Of a stretch of 64,000 nt of DNA, positions 18,005 through 27,642 are shown piece by piece. Made by a program: the position numbers and the translations under genes. Origin of the DNA: Chitinophagaceae bacterium (lineage in GTDB: Bacteria > Bacteroidota > Bacteroidia > Chitinophagales > Chitinophagaceae); the NCBI GenBank assembly GCA_016706055.1, contig JADJKL010000002.1:1-64000 (forward strand). Reading direction: 5' to 3'. Position 1 is the stretch's first letter, and the number at the start of each line of letters is the position of its first letter. The notes under the pieces are model-generated. The model made no database searches and was not told where the DNA came from. It worked only from the letters and a program-made list of their open reading frames with translations.

Positions 18005-19753
18005 TTACAAATTCTGTTTTTTCATTTCATCAATAATATATTCTGATGCTCTCATTGACAAAGCTAATATTGTCCATGTTATATTTTTATCTGCTTGCGA
18101 AACAAATTGTCCGCCGTCAACACAAAAAAGATTTTTGCAATCATGAGCCTGACTCCATTTATTCAGTGCTGATTTTTTTGCATCATTTCCCATTCGTACT
18201 GTTCCGGCTTCATGAATTATTTCTCCGGGTTTTGCTAATCCCCATTGATTTTTTTCATCGTCATCGCCTCCCCATGTAATTACGGCTCCCATATTATGCA
18301 TTACTTCTTTAAAAGTTTCTTTCATATGCTTCGCCTGTTTTATTTCATGTTCGCTCCATTTTACATTGAATTTTAAAACAGGTATTCCAAATTTGTCCAC
18401 CGTATTCTTATCAATTTCACAGTAGTTACTTTCCAATGCAATGGCTTCGCCACGACCAGCCATGCCAACACCACAACCATAAAAATAGCGATGATCTTCT
18501 TTTAATGATTTGCCATAACCGCCGCCTTCTTTCTGTTCCCCTTTCACTAAATATTTTCCATTCAGGTTTTCAATGCCCCAATTAAATCCATAAGAAGGCT
18601 GACTCATACCACCCCAATATTCAATATGATAACCTCTGGGGAAGTCGAGTTTTTTATTATCTAACCACCATGGAGAATAAATATGCATTCCGCCAACACC
18701 ATCTTCATTATATTTTTTTCTATCGAAAAGTTGTGGAAGGATTCCGCCTAATGCAGCACCAGTTGAATCATGTAAATATTTTCCAACTACATTACTGTTA
18801 TTGGCCAATCCGTTTGGATGTCTTTCAGATTTCGAATTCAATAACAGTCTTGCACTTTCGCAGGCACTAGCTGCAAGGATAACAACTTTGCCTTCCACCT
18901 GGTATTCCATCATGTCATCTTTACTGACGTATGAAACTCCTGTAGCAAGTCCATCTTTATTGGTGAGAACTTCTCTTGCCATTGCATTGGTGATCATATC
19001 AATGTTTCCTGTTTTTAAGGCAGGGTAAATTAATACGTTGGGAGAGGAGAAGTCGGCTTTAGCTATACTGCAATTTCTATTACATTGACCGCAGAAGAAA
19101 CAAGGAGCTCTTCCGGCATCATTTTCAATTTTCTCTGTAAGAATAGAAAGTCTTGAAGGAATAATTTTTACGCCAGCCTGGGTTGCTGCATTTTTTATAA
19201 AGAGTTCATGCAATCTTGGCTTCGGTGGTTTTAAAAAGAATCCATCAGGATCATTTTCTAATCCTTCGTTAGTTCCGAAGACTCCAATCATTTTATCAAC
19301 TCTATCATAATAAGGCTTGAGATCATCATAGCTAATTGGCCAGTCATCACCTAAGCCATCAATACTTCTTCTTTTAAAATCTTTCGGGCCGAAACGTAAT
19401 GAAATTCTGCCCCAGTGATTAGTTCTTCCTCCAAGCATTCTTGCTCGCCACCAAGCCCATTCAGTTCCGTTTTCTTTTGTGTAAGGTTCGCCTTCTAATG
19501 ACCAGCCACCGTAACAGGCATCAAAATCTCCAAAGGGTCGGACTTTAGTACTGGCACCGCGGCGTGGCGATTCCCAAGGGTTTTTTAATTGAGTAACATT
19601 CTTTTGGGGGTCATACATGTATCCGGCTTCCAGCAGGCAAACTTTTAAACCAGCCTTAGCTAATGTATAAGCAGCCATGCCACCGCCTGCACCAGAGCCC
19701 ACAATTATTACATCGTATTTTTTTGTTTGCTTTTTAACCTGAAAATCACCCAT
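18005..19753 (-). CDS. GMC-family FAD-dependent oxidoreductase (large subunit)
   Basis: A 582-residue flavoprotein dehydrogenase. The FAD-binding GSGAGGG is at residues 19-25, ending in LLEAG, and ARMLGGRTNHWG is the second FAD signature. The C-terminus has HEAGTVRMG with the likely catalytic His, and ADKNITWTI. A four-Cys cluster (Cys218, 221, 224, 228 in CFFCGQC.RNC) resembles the Fe-S ligands of bacterial FAD-glucose dehydrogenases. No signal peptide is seen, consistent with export by the Tat-bearing small subunit encoded next. The substrate is probably a sugar, polyol or related alcohol, but is not determined by sequence. Confidence 0.9.
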   Translation of the reverse strand: MGDFQVKKQTKKYDVIIVGSGAGGGMAAYTLAKAGLKVCLLEAGYMYDPQKNVTQLKNPWESPRRGASTKVRPFGDFDACYGGWSLEGEPYTKENGTEWAWWRARMLGGRTNHWGRISLRFGPKDFKRRSIDGLGDDWPISYDDLKPYYDRVDKMIGVFGTNEGLENDPDGFFLKPPKPRLHELFIKNAATQAGVKIIPSRLSILTEKIENDAGRAPCFFCGQCNRNCSIAKADFSSPNVLIYPALKTGNIDMITNAMAREVLTNKDGLATGVSYVSKDDMMEYQVEGKVVILAASACESARLLLNSKSERHPNGLANNSNVVGKYLHDSTGAALGGILPQLFDRKKYNEDGVGGMHIYSPWWLDNKKLDFPRGYHIEYWGGMSQPSYGFNWGIENLNGKYLVKGEQKEGGGYGKSLKEDHRYFYGCGVGMAGRGEAIALESNYCEIDKNTVDKFGIPVLKFNVKWSEHEIKQAKHMKETFKEVMHNMGAVITWGGDDDEKNQWGLAKPGEIIHEAGTVRMGNDAKKSALNKWSQAHDCKNLFCVDGGQFVSQADKNITWTILALSMRASEYIIDEMKKQNL

Positions 19754-19853
19754 TGGTTGTAGACGTTTTGGTTATAAAACATCAATTTACAGTTTTGCGA
19801 TTGAGTGACCGAAATTATTGAGGTATATTTCTTCACAACCGAATGCGAAAGTG

Positions 19854-20111
19854 CTATTTCTCTTTACTGCTAAGGTCTATTTTTCTGCCAAGTAAATAGC
19901 CAGCTAATGCACCAACGGCAAGCCCTATTAGAACAACTGGAAGCGAACCGTTTGTTGCAATGTAACCGACTATTAGACCAAGAAGACCGCCAACAATTGT
20001 AAATACAGGAAAAGTGCTGCTACGTTTGAATGCTCCTGCATTATGATTATGTTCTTTTTTGAATTGTTGTACATGTGATTTATGTTTCTTTCGATGGCTA
20101 GATCTTGGCAT
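19854..20111 (-). CDS. Small membrane protein with glycine-zipper hairpin
   Basis: An 85-residue protein with a strongly basic N-terminus rich in His and Lys (SSHRKKHKSHVQQFKK), followed by two closely spaced hydrophobic helices (about 33-52 and 57-75) rich in Gly (GGLLGLIVGY, GLAVGALAGYLLG). This is a typical glycine-zipper hairpin. Function unknown. It is about 100 bases from the GMC start and may be a separate unit. Confidence 0.65.
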   Translation of the reverse strand: MPRSSHRKKHKSHVQQFKKEHNHNAGAFKRSSTFPVFTIVGGLLGLIVGYIATNGSLPVVLIGLAVGALAGYLLGRKIDLSSKEK

Positions 20112-20190
20112 TGGTTGAGTTTTAATTTTTTTAAAAAGACATTTGTAATATAAAAAAATTTACTGAGCTAGTTAGTTTTATTTTAACAAA

Positions 20191-20223
20191 AAAAAGCTAT
20201 TCAAAAAATATTGAATAGCTTTT
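20191..20223 (-). terminator. Intrinsic terminator after the RRM gene
   Basis: AAAAGCTATTCAA pairs with TTGAATAGCTTTT around an AAAATA-type loop. Read on the minus strand it ends in a T-run, 22 bases beyond the stop of the RNA-binding protein. Confidence 0.82.
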
Positions 20224-20244
20224 AATTATTTCTAAAACTTAGAT

Positions 20245-20589
20245 TTAATAACGGTTTCTATCTCTATTATTTCCGTGGTTATTATTATAACCTCCGCCTC
20301 CGCCGCCACGATTACCACCACCTCTGTAACCCCCGCCGCCGCCTCCAGGTTTTTCTTCAGCTTGTTTTACAACTAATGGTTTCTTCCCAAGAGAAATATC
20401 ATTCAAGCCTTCAATAGCTTCCTTAGCTTCTGCATCATTAGGCATTTCTACAAATCCGAAGCCTTTACTCTTTCCAGTTTCTCTGTCCATTGCAACTTTT
20501 ACAGAGGAAACAGTTCCAAATTTTTCAAAAAATTCTTCAAGTTCTGCATCGTCCATATCATAGGGTAGACCGGCAACAAATATCTTCAT
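20245..20589 (-). CDS. RRM RNA-binding protein with Gly-rich RGG tail
   Basis: A 114-residue protein with one RNA-recognition motif: RNP2 IFVAGL at residues 3-8 and RNP1 KGFGFVEM at 42-49. A glycine-rich tail with RGGG repeats and an Asn/Arg end follows. This architecture is widespread in Bacteroidota and is thought to bind single-stranded RNA, in roles comparable to cold-shock proteins. A -7 box lies 16-23 bases before the start and a terminator follows, so it is a monocistronic unit, likely well expressed. Confidence 0.93.
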   Translation of the reverse strand: MKIFVAGLPYDMDDAELEEFFEKFGTVSSVKVAMDRETGKSKGFGFVEMPNDAEAKEAIEGLNDISLGKKPLVVKQAEEKPGGGGGGYRGGGNRGGGGGGYNNNHGNNRDRNRY

Positions 20590-20604
20590 GAAAATTGATT
20601 TTTA

Positions 20605-20612
20605 CAAATGTA
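20605..20612 (-). promoter_or_regulatory. -7 box TACATTTG before the RRM gene
   Basis: On the minus strand TACATTTG matches TAnnTTTG and lies 16 bases upstream of the ATG, giving a leader of roughly 10 bases. Confidence 0.6.
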
Positions 20613-20687
20613 CATAAGAAATCCGGAAAGGGGTTAAATTGACGAAAATCATAAATTCAGGACTCAGAATAAATGTTAACTGGCAAA

Positions 20688-22682
20688 TTAAAATGATTTT
20701 AGTTTTAAGTATTTATCAAACCATTCTACATATCGTTCGAGCCTGTCTTTCTGAAAAGAAGGTAAGCTTATACCATGAAACTGACCGGGATAAATGATCA
20801 ATTCCGTTGGAGTGCCAATGGATCTCAACGCCTGATACATCTGTTCGCTTCCAATAGCCGGCACATTGAAATCTTTTTCACCAGTCATAAATAGTGTCGG
20901 TGTCTTAATCTTATCAGCATTCAGAAACGGATATGACAGCTTTAGATATTTTTCATAATTTTTATCTTTCCATGGCTGCCCGAATTCATTATCCAATTTC
21001 AAAATATACTGATCAACTCCGTATAGTGAAAGTTGCAAAGCACTTCCAGCACCACTTACTGCGGCTTTAAAACGGGTATCTTTTGCGATGGTATAATCTG
21101 TTAGTATACCACCATAGCTCCATCCGCCAATTCCCATCTTGTTACCATCAATAATTCCTTTGCTGACAAGATAATCTGCTGCACCCTGGATATCCAATAC
21201 TTCTTTATTGCCCCAATCTGCATAGATAGCTTTACAAAAATCAATTCCTCTTCCATTACTTCCCCTATAATTAACCGCAACAACTGCGTATCCTTTTGCA
21301 GCCAGCATTTGTCTTGTCAAATCAAATCCAAAATCATCCTGTCCCACAGGGCCGCCATGTATATAAAAAATAACAGGCAGTTTTTCTTTTTTTGCTCCTG
21401 TTGGCAAAAACAATAAGTTGGAAACATTGGCACCATCCTTACTTGTAGAACTGAATTTTTCAACTGTGGCTAAGGATATTCCTGATACAAAATCATCTTG
21501 TATAGAAGTGAGGCGACGAAGATTTCCATCTTTTAATGCATAAAACTCTGATGGTAACTGCGAGTCTGACATTGAAGTGATCCAACTGCCATCCGGATGA
21601 ACTTCTAAAGACCCAAAGGAACGATTTCCCCCGATAACTTTTTTCATCATTCCGTTTTTCACATCGAAAGTCGAAATATATCTTTCGCAATCATCAGTAA
21701 CCAGTGCAGTAATAGTTTTGCCATCCTTATTCCAACGAGGATTTGAAACGGGTCTGTCTAATGTTTTACTTAACAATAACGATTCCCCACCTGTTGCTGG
21801 CACTACACACAAAATTGGCTGATCATACATAATATAATTAGCATCAGAAGTACTTCTCAGATATGCAATGCTTTTCCCGTCAGGGCTCCATTGTGGTGAA
21901 TTGTCGCTGCCTTTCCAACTGGTAATTTGTTTTTCAACGGCACCAGTTTTTGCATCTATTGTAAAGATATCTGTGTTGCTGTTTTTATCCGAGTCTTCAG
22001 TATGGTTACTTACAAAAACAATAGAAGTTCCATCCGGACTCCATTGACTGTTACCTTCATTATAGTTTCCTTTAGTAAGAGTGTTAGTTTTTTTTGTTGC
22101 AATATCAAAGAGATATAAATGCGTTTTTCTTTTATCATACTGATAACCTGATACATCCTGCTTAAAACGATACCTGTCAATTACGTAAGGCTTAGCACTT
22201 TTTTTTCCAGTTGTATCCTCATAATCTTTAATAGTAAGTAATAGTTTTTTCCCATCAGGGCTCCAGCTATAATCATTTAAATCGCCTTTTACATCTGTAA
22301 GTTTAATGGCTTCACCACCTAATCTGTTTAAAAGATATATCTGGTTCGTTCCACCATTGCGAGAAGTTGTAAATGACAAAAATTTTCCATCAGGGCTCCA
22401 TCTTGGATTAGATTCGCCGTCAGGACTATTTGTCAATTGTATTTTATCTTCACCATCCCAGGACGACATCCAGATATCTGTATTTCTTTTATCTTTTACC
22501 GAATCAATTGTAGTGAGTGTATAGGCGAGCCATTTGCCGTCTGGAGAAATTTGTGCATCATTTGTGCTTTTCAATTTGTAAATATCTCCCGGAATTAAAT
22601 TTCTTTTTTCAGATTGGGAATAGGTTTTGAATTGTACAAAAACTATTAAAAAAATAAACAGTAGAGGTCTTAAAAATTTCAT
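20688..22682 (-). CDS. S9-family serine peptidase (dipeptidyl/acylaminoacyl type)
   Basis: A 664-residue exported peptidase. The signal peptide ends near residue 22. Residues about 30-400 form a TolB-like beta-propeller with repeated SPDGK motifs. The C-terminal alpha/beta-hydrolase domain has HGGP for the oxyanion hole, the nucleophile Ser532 in GGWSYGG, Asp614 in GEKDFNVP and His646 in GQFHGIS. It should cut short peptides in the periplasm; specificity cannot be read. No close operon neighbour. Confidence 0.93.
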   Translation of the reverse strand: MKFLRPLLFIFLIVFVQFKTYSQSEKRNLIPGDIYKLKSTNDAQISPDGKWLAYTLTTIDSVKDKRNTDIWMSSWDGEDKIQLTNSPDGESNPRWSPDGKFLSFTTSRNGGTNQIYLLNRLGGEAIKLTDVKGDLNDYSWSPDGKKLLLTIKDYEDTTGKKSAKPYVIDRYRFKQDVSGYQYDKRKTHLYLFDIATKKTNTLTKGNYNEGNSQWSPDGTSIVFVSNHTEDSDKNSNTDIFTIDAKTGAVEKQITSWKGSDNSPQWSPDGKSIAYLRSTSDANYIMYDQPILCVVPATGGESLLLSKTLDRPVSNPRWNKDGKTITALVTDDCERYISTFDVKNGMMKKVIGGNRSFGSLEVHPDGSWITSMSDSQLPSEFYALKDGNLRRLTSIQDDFVSGISLATVEKFSSTSKDGANVSNLLFLPTGAKKEKLPVIFYIHGGPVGQDDFGFDLTRQMLAAKGYAVVAVNYRGSNGRGIDFCKAIYADWGNKEVLDIQGAADYLVSKGIIDGNKMGIGGWSYGGILTDYTIAKDTRFKAAVSGAGSALQLSLYGVDQYILKLDNEFGQPWKDKNYEKYLKLSYPFLNADKIKTPTLFMTGEKDFNVPAIGSEQMYQALRSIGTPTELIIYPGQFHGISLPSFQKDRLERYVEWFDKYLKLKSF

Positions 22683-22756
22683 AAAAAAAATTGAATACCG
22701 AATATAAGTAATGCTTTGGACAGTTTAATCCGGAAAATAAAGAGCTTGTTATTAGT

Positions 22757-22764
22757 TATCTTTG
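22757..22764 (+). promoter_or_regulatory. -7 box TATCTTTG before the thiolase gene
   Basis: A perfect TAnnTTTG, 20 bases before the thiolase ATG at 22784. No matching -33 box at the usual distance. Confidence 0.6.
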
Positions 22765-22783
22765 CGACTCAAAACGATTTTAT

Positions 22784-23962
22784 ATGAAAGAAGTCTATGT
22801 TATATCTGCTGTAAGAACACCTTTGGGAAGTTTTGGTGGATCATTAAAAGGATTTTCTGCAACTCAATTGGGAGCTACAGCTATCAAAGCAGCAATCAAG
22901 AAAGCAGGTATAAAAGGGGAGCAGGTGCAAGATGTATTGATGGGCTGTGTGCTTCAGGCTAATCTTGGTCAGGCTCCAGCAAGGCAGGCATCAAAATTTG
23001 CTGGTTTGCCGAATGAAGTAAATTGTACAACCATTAATAAAGTTTGTGCCAGCGGCATGAAAGCGATTGCACAGGCAACACAAAGTATTTTGTTGGGTGA
23101 TGCAGATATTGTTGTTGCAGGTGGAATGGAAAGTATGAGCAATGTTCCGTTTTATAATGATGCTCAACGTTGGGGAAGTAAGTATGGTAATACCACTATG
23201 ATTGATGGATTGGCAAAAGACGGTCTTACAGATGTGTATGATGGAAAAGCGATGGGCAATGCAGCCGAACTCTGTGCAAAAGAATGTAGTATCAGCCGGG
23301 AAGATCAGGATGCATTTGCTATAGAAAGTTATAAACGCAGTCAATCAGCATGGGAAAAAGGGTTATTTGATAATGAAGTAATTCCTGTTGAAATTCCACA
23401 ACGTAAAGGCGATCCTATAATTTTTGCAAAAGATGAAGATCCATACAACGTAAAATTTGAAAAGATACCTGCTTTAAATCCTGTCTTTCAAAAAGATGGG
23501 ACTGTCACAGCTGCCAATGCTTCTACAATGAACGATGGTGCTGCAGCTCTTGTTTTGATGAGTAAAGAAAAAGCAGACGAACTTGGTTTGAAACCTATTG
23601 CAAAAATTCTGGGATATGCAGATGCAGAGCAGGCGCCAGAATGGTTTACAACAACTCCTTCGCTGGCCGTTCCTAAAGCTGTTGCCAAAGCTGGTTTGAA
23701 AATGGAAGACATTGCTTATTGGGAATTAAATGAAGCTTTCGCTGTTGTTGGTATTGAAAATACAAAGCGATTAAAACTTGACCCTACAAAGGTAAATGTA
23801 CATGGCGGAGCCGTTTCAATAGGTCATCCGTTAGGTTGCAGCGGAGCAAGAATTATTGTTACATTAATCAATGTATTGAAAGCAAATAATGCAAAATATG
23901 GCGCCGCAGGAATATGTAATGGTGGTGGTGGAGCCAGTGCAATGGTGATTGAAAATGTTTAG
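22784..23962 (+). CDS. Acetyl-CoA C-acetyltransferase (thiolase)
   Basis: A 392-residue thiolase that condenses two acetyl-CoA or cleaves 3-ketoacyl-CoA. The acyl-accepting Cys88 sits in NKVCASGMK, His348 in GHPLGCSGAR and the second active Cys378 in GICNGGGGA. Length and the N-terminal start (VISAVRTP) are typical of biosynthetic/degradative type II thiolases. Transcribed alone from a clear -7 box and followed by a terminator. Confidence 0.95.
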   Translation: MKEVYVISAVRTPLGSFGGSLKGFSATQLGATAIKAAIKKAGIKGEQVQDVLMGCVLQANLGQAPARQASKFAGLPNEVNCTTINKVCASGMKAIAQATQSILLGDADIVVAGGMESMSNVPFYNDAQRWGSKYGNTTMIDGLAKDGLTDVYDGKAMGNAAELCAKECSISREDQDAFAIESYKRSQSAWEKGLFDNEVIPVEIPQRKGDPIIFAKDEDPYNVKFEKIPALNPVFQKDGTVTAANASTMNDGAAALVLMSKEKADELGLKPIAKILGYADAEQAPEWFTTTPSLAVPKAVAKAGLKMEDIAYWELNEAFAVVGIENTKRLKLDPTKVNVHGGAVSIGHPLGCSGARIIVTLINVLKANNAKYGAAGICNGGGGASAMVIENV

Positions 23963-23990
23963 ACAGAACAAGGTTCTGCTAATTTTACAA

Positions 23991-24017
23991 AAAGCTCTCT
24001 TTTACCAAGAGAGTTTT
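23991..24017 (+). terminator. Terminator after the thiolase gene
   Basis: AAAGCTCTCTT pairs with AAGAGAGTTTT (one G-T pair) around a TTACC loop, with T-rich sequence after. Confidence 0.7.
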
Positions 24018-24131
24018 CTGTTTTTAATGCCCATTTATATAAAAAAATACTGAATTGTCAATTTGTTATTGACATTTGGGTACAAAATAAAATTAATACG
24101 CAAGTCGAAGCAAATATTTAATCAATAAATA

Positions 24132-24662
24132 ATGGTAAAATTATTTATGACAAACATAAGAATTGCTGATAAACAGGATGCTGAACTAATCGCAGAATTA
24201 AGCCAGCAAACATTCATAGAAACCTTTGCTTCTACAAATTCAAAAGAAAATATGGATAAGTTTCTGAGAGAGTCTTTTTCAAAAGAAATACTCATGAAGG
24301 AAGCTGGCGAATCGGGTAATATTTTTTTATTAGCTTATGAAAACGAAAAACCAGTTGGTTATGTTAGAATGAGAGAAGATAATAATCCACCGGAATTAAC
24401 TGGAACAAGTTCTTTAGAAATTGCCAGAATTTATGTTATTAAGAATGCTATTGGAAAAGGATTTGGAAAATTATTGATGCAGAAATGTGTTGCAATTGCA
24501 AAAGAAAAAAATAAAGCAGTCATGTGGCTGGGTGTTTGGGAACATAATAAACGGGCAATTGATTTTTATATGAACTGGGGGTTTGAAAAATTTGCTACTC
24601 ATATTTTTAAGTTAGGAGATGATAATCAGACAGATTGGCTAATGAAGACATCGGTGATCTGA
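24132..24662 (+). CDS. GNAT-family N-acetyltransferase
   Basis: A 176-residue acetyltransferase. The core shows LEIARIYV then AIGKGFGKLLMQ, the acetyl-CoA pyrophosphate-binding loop (Q/RxxGxG/A form), and the C-terminal NKRAIDFYMNWGFEKFATHIF typical of the fold. The start may be 24132 or the Met five codons later. The acceptor is unknown. It lies 57 bases upstream of the histidine operon but need not belong to it. Confidence 0.88.
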   Translation: MVKLFMTNIRIADKQDAELIAELSQQTFIETFASTNSKENMDKFLRESFSKEILMKEAGESGNIFLLAYENEKPVGYVRMREDNNPPELTGTSSLEIARIYVIKNAIGKGFGKLLMQKCVAIAKEKNKAVMWLGVWEHNKRAIDFYMNWGFEKFATHIFKLGDDNQTDWLMKTSVI

Positions 24663-24719
24663 GATAAAGAGTTAGAAAATTTAATCCTAATAGTTTAAAT
24701 TGCCATTATTCAAAAAACA

Positions 24720-25958
24720 ATGGGGACTGTAATAATTAATATAAAAAAACTGGTAAATACCCGAATAGAGAATAAACTTCTCAGGGGGAAAAATTTAGCC
24801 GATTTGCCATGCCTGAATGATGCGTATTTACTTATTGAAGACGGCATAATAACTAATTACGGCAGTATGAATGAATTGCCAGCTGAGTTCAGCCATTCTT
24901 CATCTGTAATTGATGCTTCTGGACAGTTTGTATTGCCTGCTTGGTGCGATAGTCATACACATATTGTATTTGCCACAAGTAGGGAAGAAGAGTTTGTAGA
25001 TAAAATAAAGGGATTGAGTTATGCAGATATTGCTGCCAAAGGAGGCGGTATTTTGAATTCTGCCAGAAAATTGAATGCAGCAACAGAAGATGAATTATTT
25101 AACTCGGCATGGGAAAGATTAGAAGAGATTAGCAAACTAGGTACAGGTGCAGTTGAAATTAAAAGCGGCTACGGATTATCAGTAGAAGGGGAGTTGAAAA
25201 TGCTTCGGGTAATAAAGAAACTTAAAGAGAAATCGAAGCTATCAATCAAAGCAACATTCCTAGGAGCACATTCTTTTCCGGTTGAATACAAAGAAAATCA
25301 TAAAGGATATATTGATCTTATCATCAACGAAATGTTGCCAGTAATTGCGAAAGAAAATTTGGCTGATTATATTGATGTGTTTTGCGAAACCGGGTTCTTT
25401 TCTCCGGAAGAAACAGAAACAATTTGTCGTGCCGGTATGGCTCTTGGACTTAAGCCGAAAATCCATGCGAATCAATTGAATTTATCAGGCGGGACTCAAG
25501 TTGGTGTTAGGTTAGGAGCAGTAAGTGTCGATCATTTAGAAACGATGGATGACGAAGCTATTCAGGCATTGTCAAATTCAAATACAATCGGAACATTATT
25601 GCCAACTGCAGCTTTCTTTTTGCGAATGCCTTTTCAACCTGCCAGGCAATTGATAGATGCAGGTTGCGCAATTGCATTAGCTACTGATTATAATCCGGGC
25701 TCTTCTCCATCTGGCAATATGAATCTTGTAAATGCAATGAGTTGTATACAAATGAAAATGTTGCCAGAAGAAGTTATCAACGCATCAACAATTAATGGTG
25801 CTTATGCAATGGAATTAGAAAATGAAGTTGGAAGCATCACTGTTGGGAAAAAAGCCAATTTGATATTGACAAAACCTATTCCATCATTGGCGTATATGCC
25901 TTATGCATTTGGTTCAAATTTGATTGATAAGGTGATGATTGGTGGTGAATGGGTTTAA
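24720..25958 (+). CDS. hutI: Imidazolonepropionase
   Basis: HutI opens imidazolonepropionate to N-formimidoyl-glutamate, the third step of histidine breakdown. It is 412 residues, amidohydrolase fold. The metal-binding HTH (His79, His81) sits in CDSHTHIVFA, and GAHSFP and KIHANQL provide later ligands. A final ATDYNPGSSPSG loop is a HutI hallmark. Followed by ftcD after 31 bases. Confidence 0.95.
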   Translation: MGTVIINIKKLVNTRIENKLLRGKNLADLPCLNDAYLLIEDGIITNYGSMNELPAEFSHSSSVIDASGQFVLPAWCDSHTHIVFATSREEEFVDKIKGLSYADIAAKGGGILNSARKLNAATEDELFNSAWERLEEISKLGTGAVEIKSGYGLSVEGELKMLRVIKKLKEKSKLSIKATFLGAHSFPVEYKENHKGYIDLIINEMLPVIAKENLADYIDVFCETGFFSPEETETICRAGMALGLKPKIHANQLNLSGGTQVGVRLGAVSVDHLETMDDEAIQALSNSNTIGTLLPTAAFFLRMPFQPARQLIDAGCAIALATDYNPGSSPSGNMNLVNAMSCIQMKMLPEEVINASTINGAYAMELENEVGSITVGKKANLILTKPIPSLAYMPYAFGSNLIDKVMIGGEWV

Positions 25959-25989
25959 CGAAAATATTTTTCAAAGAAATAAATTATAC

Positions 25990-27642
25990 ATGCAACAAAT
26001 CATAGAATGTGTTCCCAATTTCAGCGAAGGGAATGATTTAAATATCATTAAACAAATTACCGATCAAATTGAATCTGTAGAAGGAGTTCGTTTACTCAAT
26101 GTTGATCCCGGAAAAGCAACGAACAGAACTGTTGTTACGTTGGTTGGAAATCCTGAAGCGGTTATTGAAGCTGCATTTCTTGGTATAAAAAAAGCAGGGG
26201 AGTTGATTGATATGAGCAAACACAAAGGAGAACATCCCCGAATGGGAGCTACTGATGTGTGTCCATTAATTCCGATTGCAAATATTTCGATGGAAGAGAC
26301 AGCTAAGTATGCTCAGCAATTAGCTGAAAGAGTTGGCAAAGAATTACTTATTCCTGTTTATCTATATGAAGGTGCACAGCCAGATAAAAGCCGGAGTAAT
26401 TTATCAGTGATACGAGCCGGAGAATATGAAGGCTTCTTTAAAAAAATAAAACAGCCTGAATGGAAACCGGATTTCGGCCCTGCTGAGTTTGATGCCAAAA
26501 GAGGTGGAACAGTAATTGGCGCCAGAGATTTTTTAGTGGCCTATAATATTAACCTTAATACTACATCAACGAGAAGAGCTAATGCAATTGCATTCGATGT
26601 GCGGGAAGCTGGAAGAAATGTAGAAGAGAATGGAAAGAAAGTAAATAAACCAGGAACATTAAAATCAGTAAAAGCTATTGGTTGGTTTATTGAAGAATAT
26701 GGTGTAGCACAGATTTCAATGAACCTTACTAATATTAATATAGTGCCAGTTCATATTGCATTTGATGAAGTTTGTAAAAAAGCAGATGCAAGAGGGATAA
26801 GAGTTACTGGAAGCGAATTAGTTGGCTTAGTTCCATTAAAATCATTGACAGATGCTGGTAAGTATTTTTTGCAAAAGCAAAAAAGATCAATCGGTATTTC
26901 TGAAAAGGAATTGATAAAGATTGCTGTAAAGTCAATGGGATTAGATGAATTGGGGACTTTCAAAGCTGAAGAAAGGGTGATTGAATATTTATTGAAGAAT
27001 AGTGCAGACAGTAAATTGGTGAATATGACATTGAGTGATTTTGCCAATGAAACAGCCAGTGAAAGTCCTGCACCAGGTGGCGGTTCTATTGCTGCTTATG
27101 TTGGTGCCCTAGGTGTTTCGCTGGCAACGATGGTAGCCAATCTTTCTTCGCATAAAAAAGGTTGGGATGAACGTTGGGAAGAATTCAGTAATTGGGCTGA
27201 GAAAGGAGAGAAGATCAAAAATGAATTAGTTAATTTGGTTGATGCTGATACAAAGGCATTTAATAAAATAATGGAAGCATTTGGATTGCCCAAATCAACC
27301 GATGACGAAAAAAATACTAGAACAAATGCTATCCAGGAAGCTACAAAATTTGCAATTGAAATTCCCTTTCAGGTTATGACAGCTTCTTACAATAGTATGG
27401 AAGTAATAAAGGCAATGGCTGAAATTGGTAATCCCAATTCCGTATCTGATGCTGGTGTCGGTGCATTGTGTGCAAGATCGGCTGTGATGGGTGCATTTAT
27501 GAATGTACGAATCAATACAAATGGTTATAATGACAAAGTATATGTAGCAGAAACATTAAAAAGAGGCAAAGAAATTGAAAACAAAGCCATAGCTTTAGAA
27601 GAAGAAATTTTAAAAATTGTAGATGGAAAACTTGGAAATTAA
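25990..27642 (+). CDS. ftcD: Bifunctional glutamate formimidoyltransferase / formimidotetrahydrofolate cyclodeaminase
   Basis: FtcD moves the formimino group of formimidoyl-glutamate to tetrahydrofolate and then releases ammonia to give methenyl-THF. The N-terminal transferase starts at MQQIIECVPNFSEG. The cyclodeaminase domain begins around residue 345, with the signature ESPAPGGGSIAAYVGALG. I choose ATG 25990 rather than an in-frame codon at 25939 that lies inside hutI. At 551 residues it is the animal-like fused form, also common in Bacteroidota. Its end overlaps the next gene by 20 bases. Confidence 0.95.
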   Translation: MQQIIECVPNFSEGNDLNIIKQITDQIESVEGVRLLNVDPGKATNRTVVTLVGNPEAVIEAAFLGIKKAGELIDMSKHKGEHPRMGATDVCPLIPIANISMEETAKYAQQLAERVGKELLIPVYLYEGAQPDKSRSNLSVIRAGEYEGFFKKIKQPEWKPDFGPAEFDAKRGGTVIGARDFLVAYNINLNTTSTRRANAIAFDVREAGRNVEENGKKVNKPGTLKSVKAIGWFIEEYGVAQISMNLTNINIVPVHIAFDEVCKKADARGIRVTGSELVGLVPLKSLTDAGKYFLQKQKRSIGISEKELIKIAVKSMGLDELGTFKAEERVIEYLLKNSADSKLVNMTLSDFANETASESPAPGGGSIAAYVGALGVSLATMVANLSSHKKGWDERWEEFSNWAEKGEKIKNELVNLVDADTKAFNKIMEAFGLPKSTDDEKNTRTNAIQEATKFAIEIPFQVMTASYNSMEVIKAMAEIGNPNSVSDAGVGALCARSAVMGAFMNVRINTNGYNDKVYVAETLKRGKEIENKAIALEEEILKIVDGKLGN

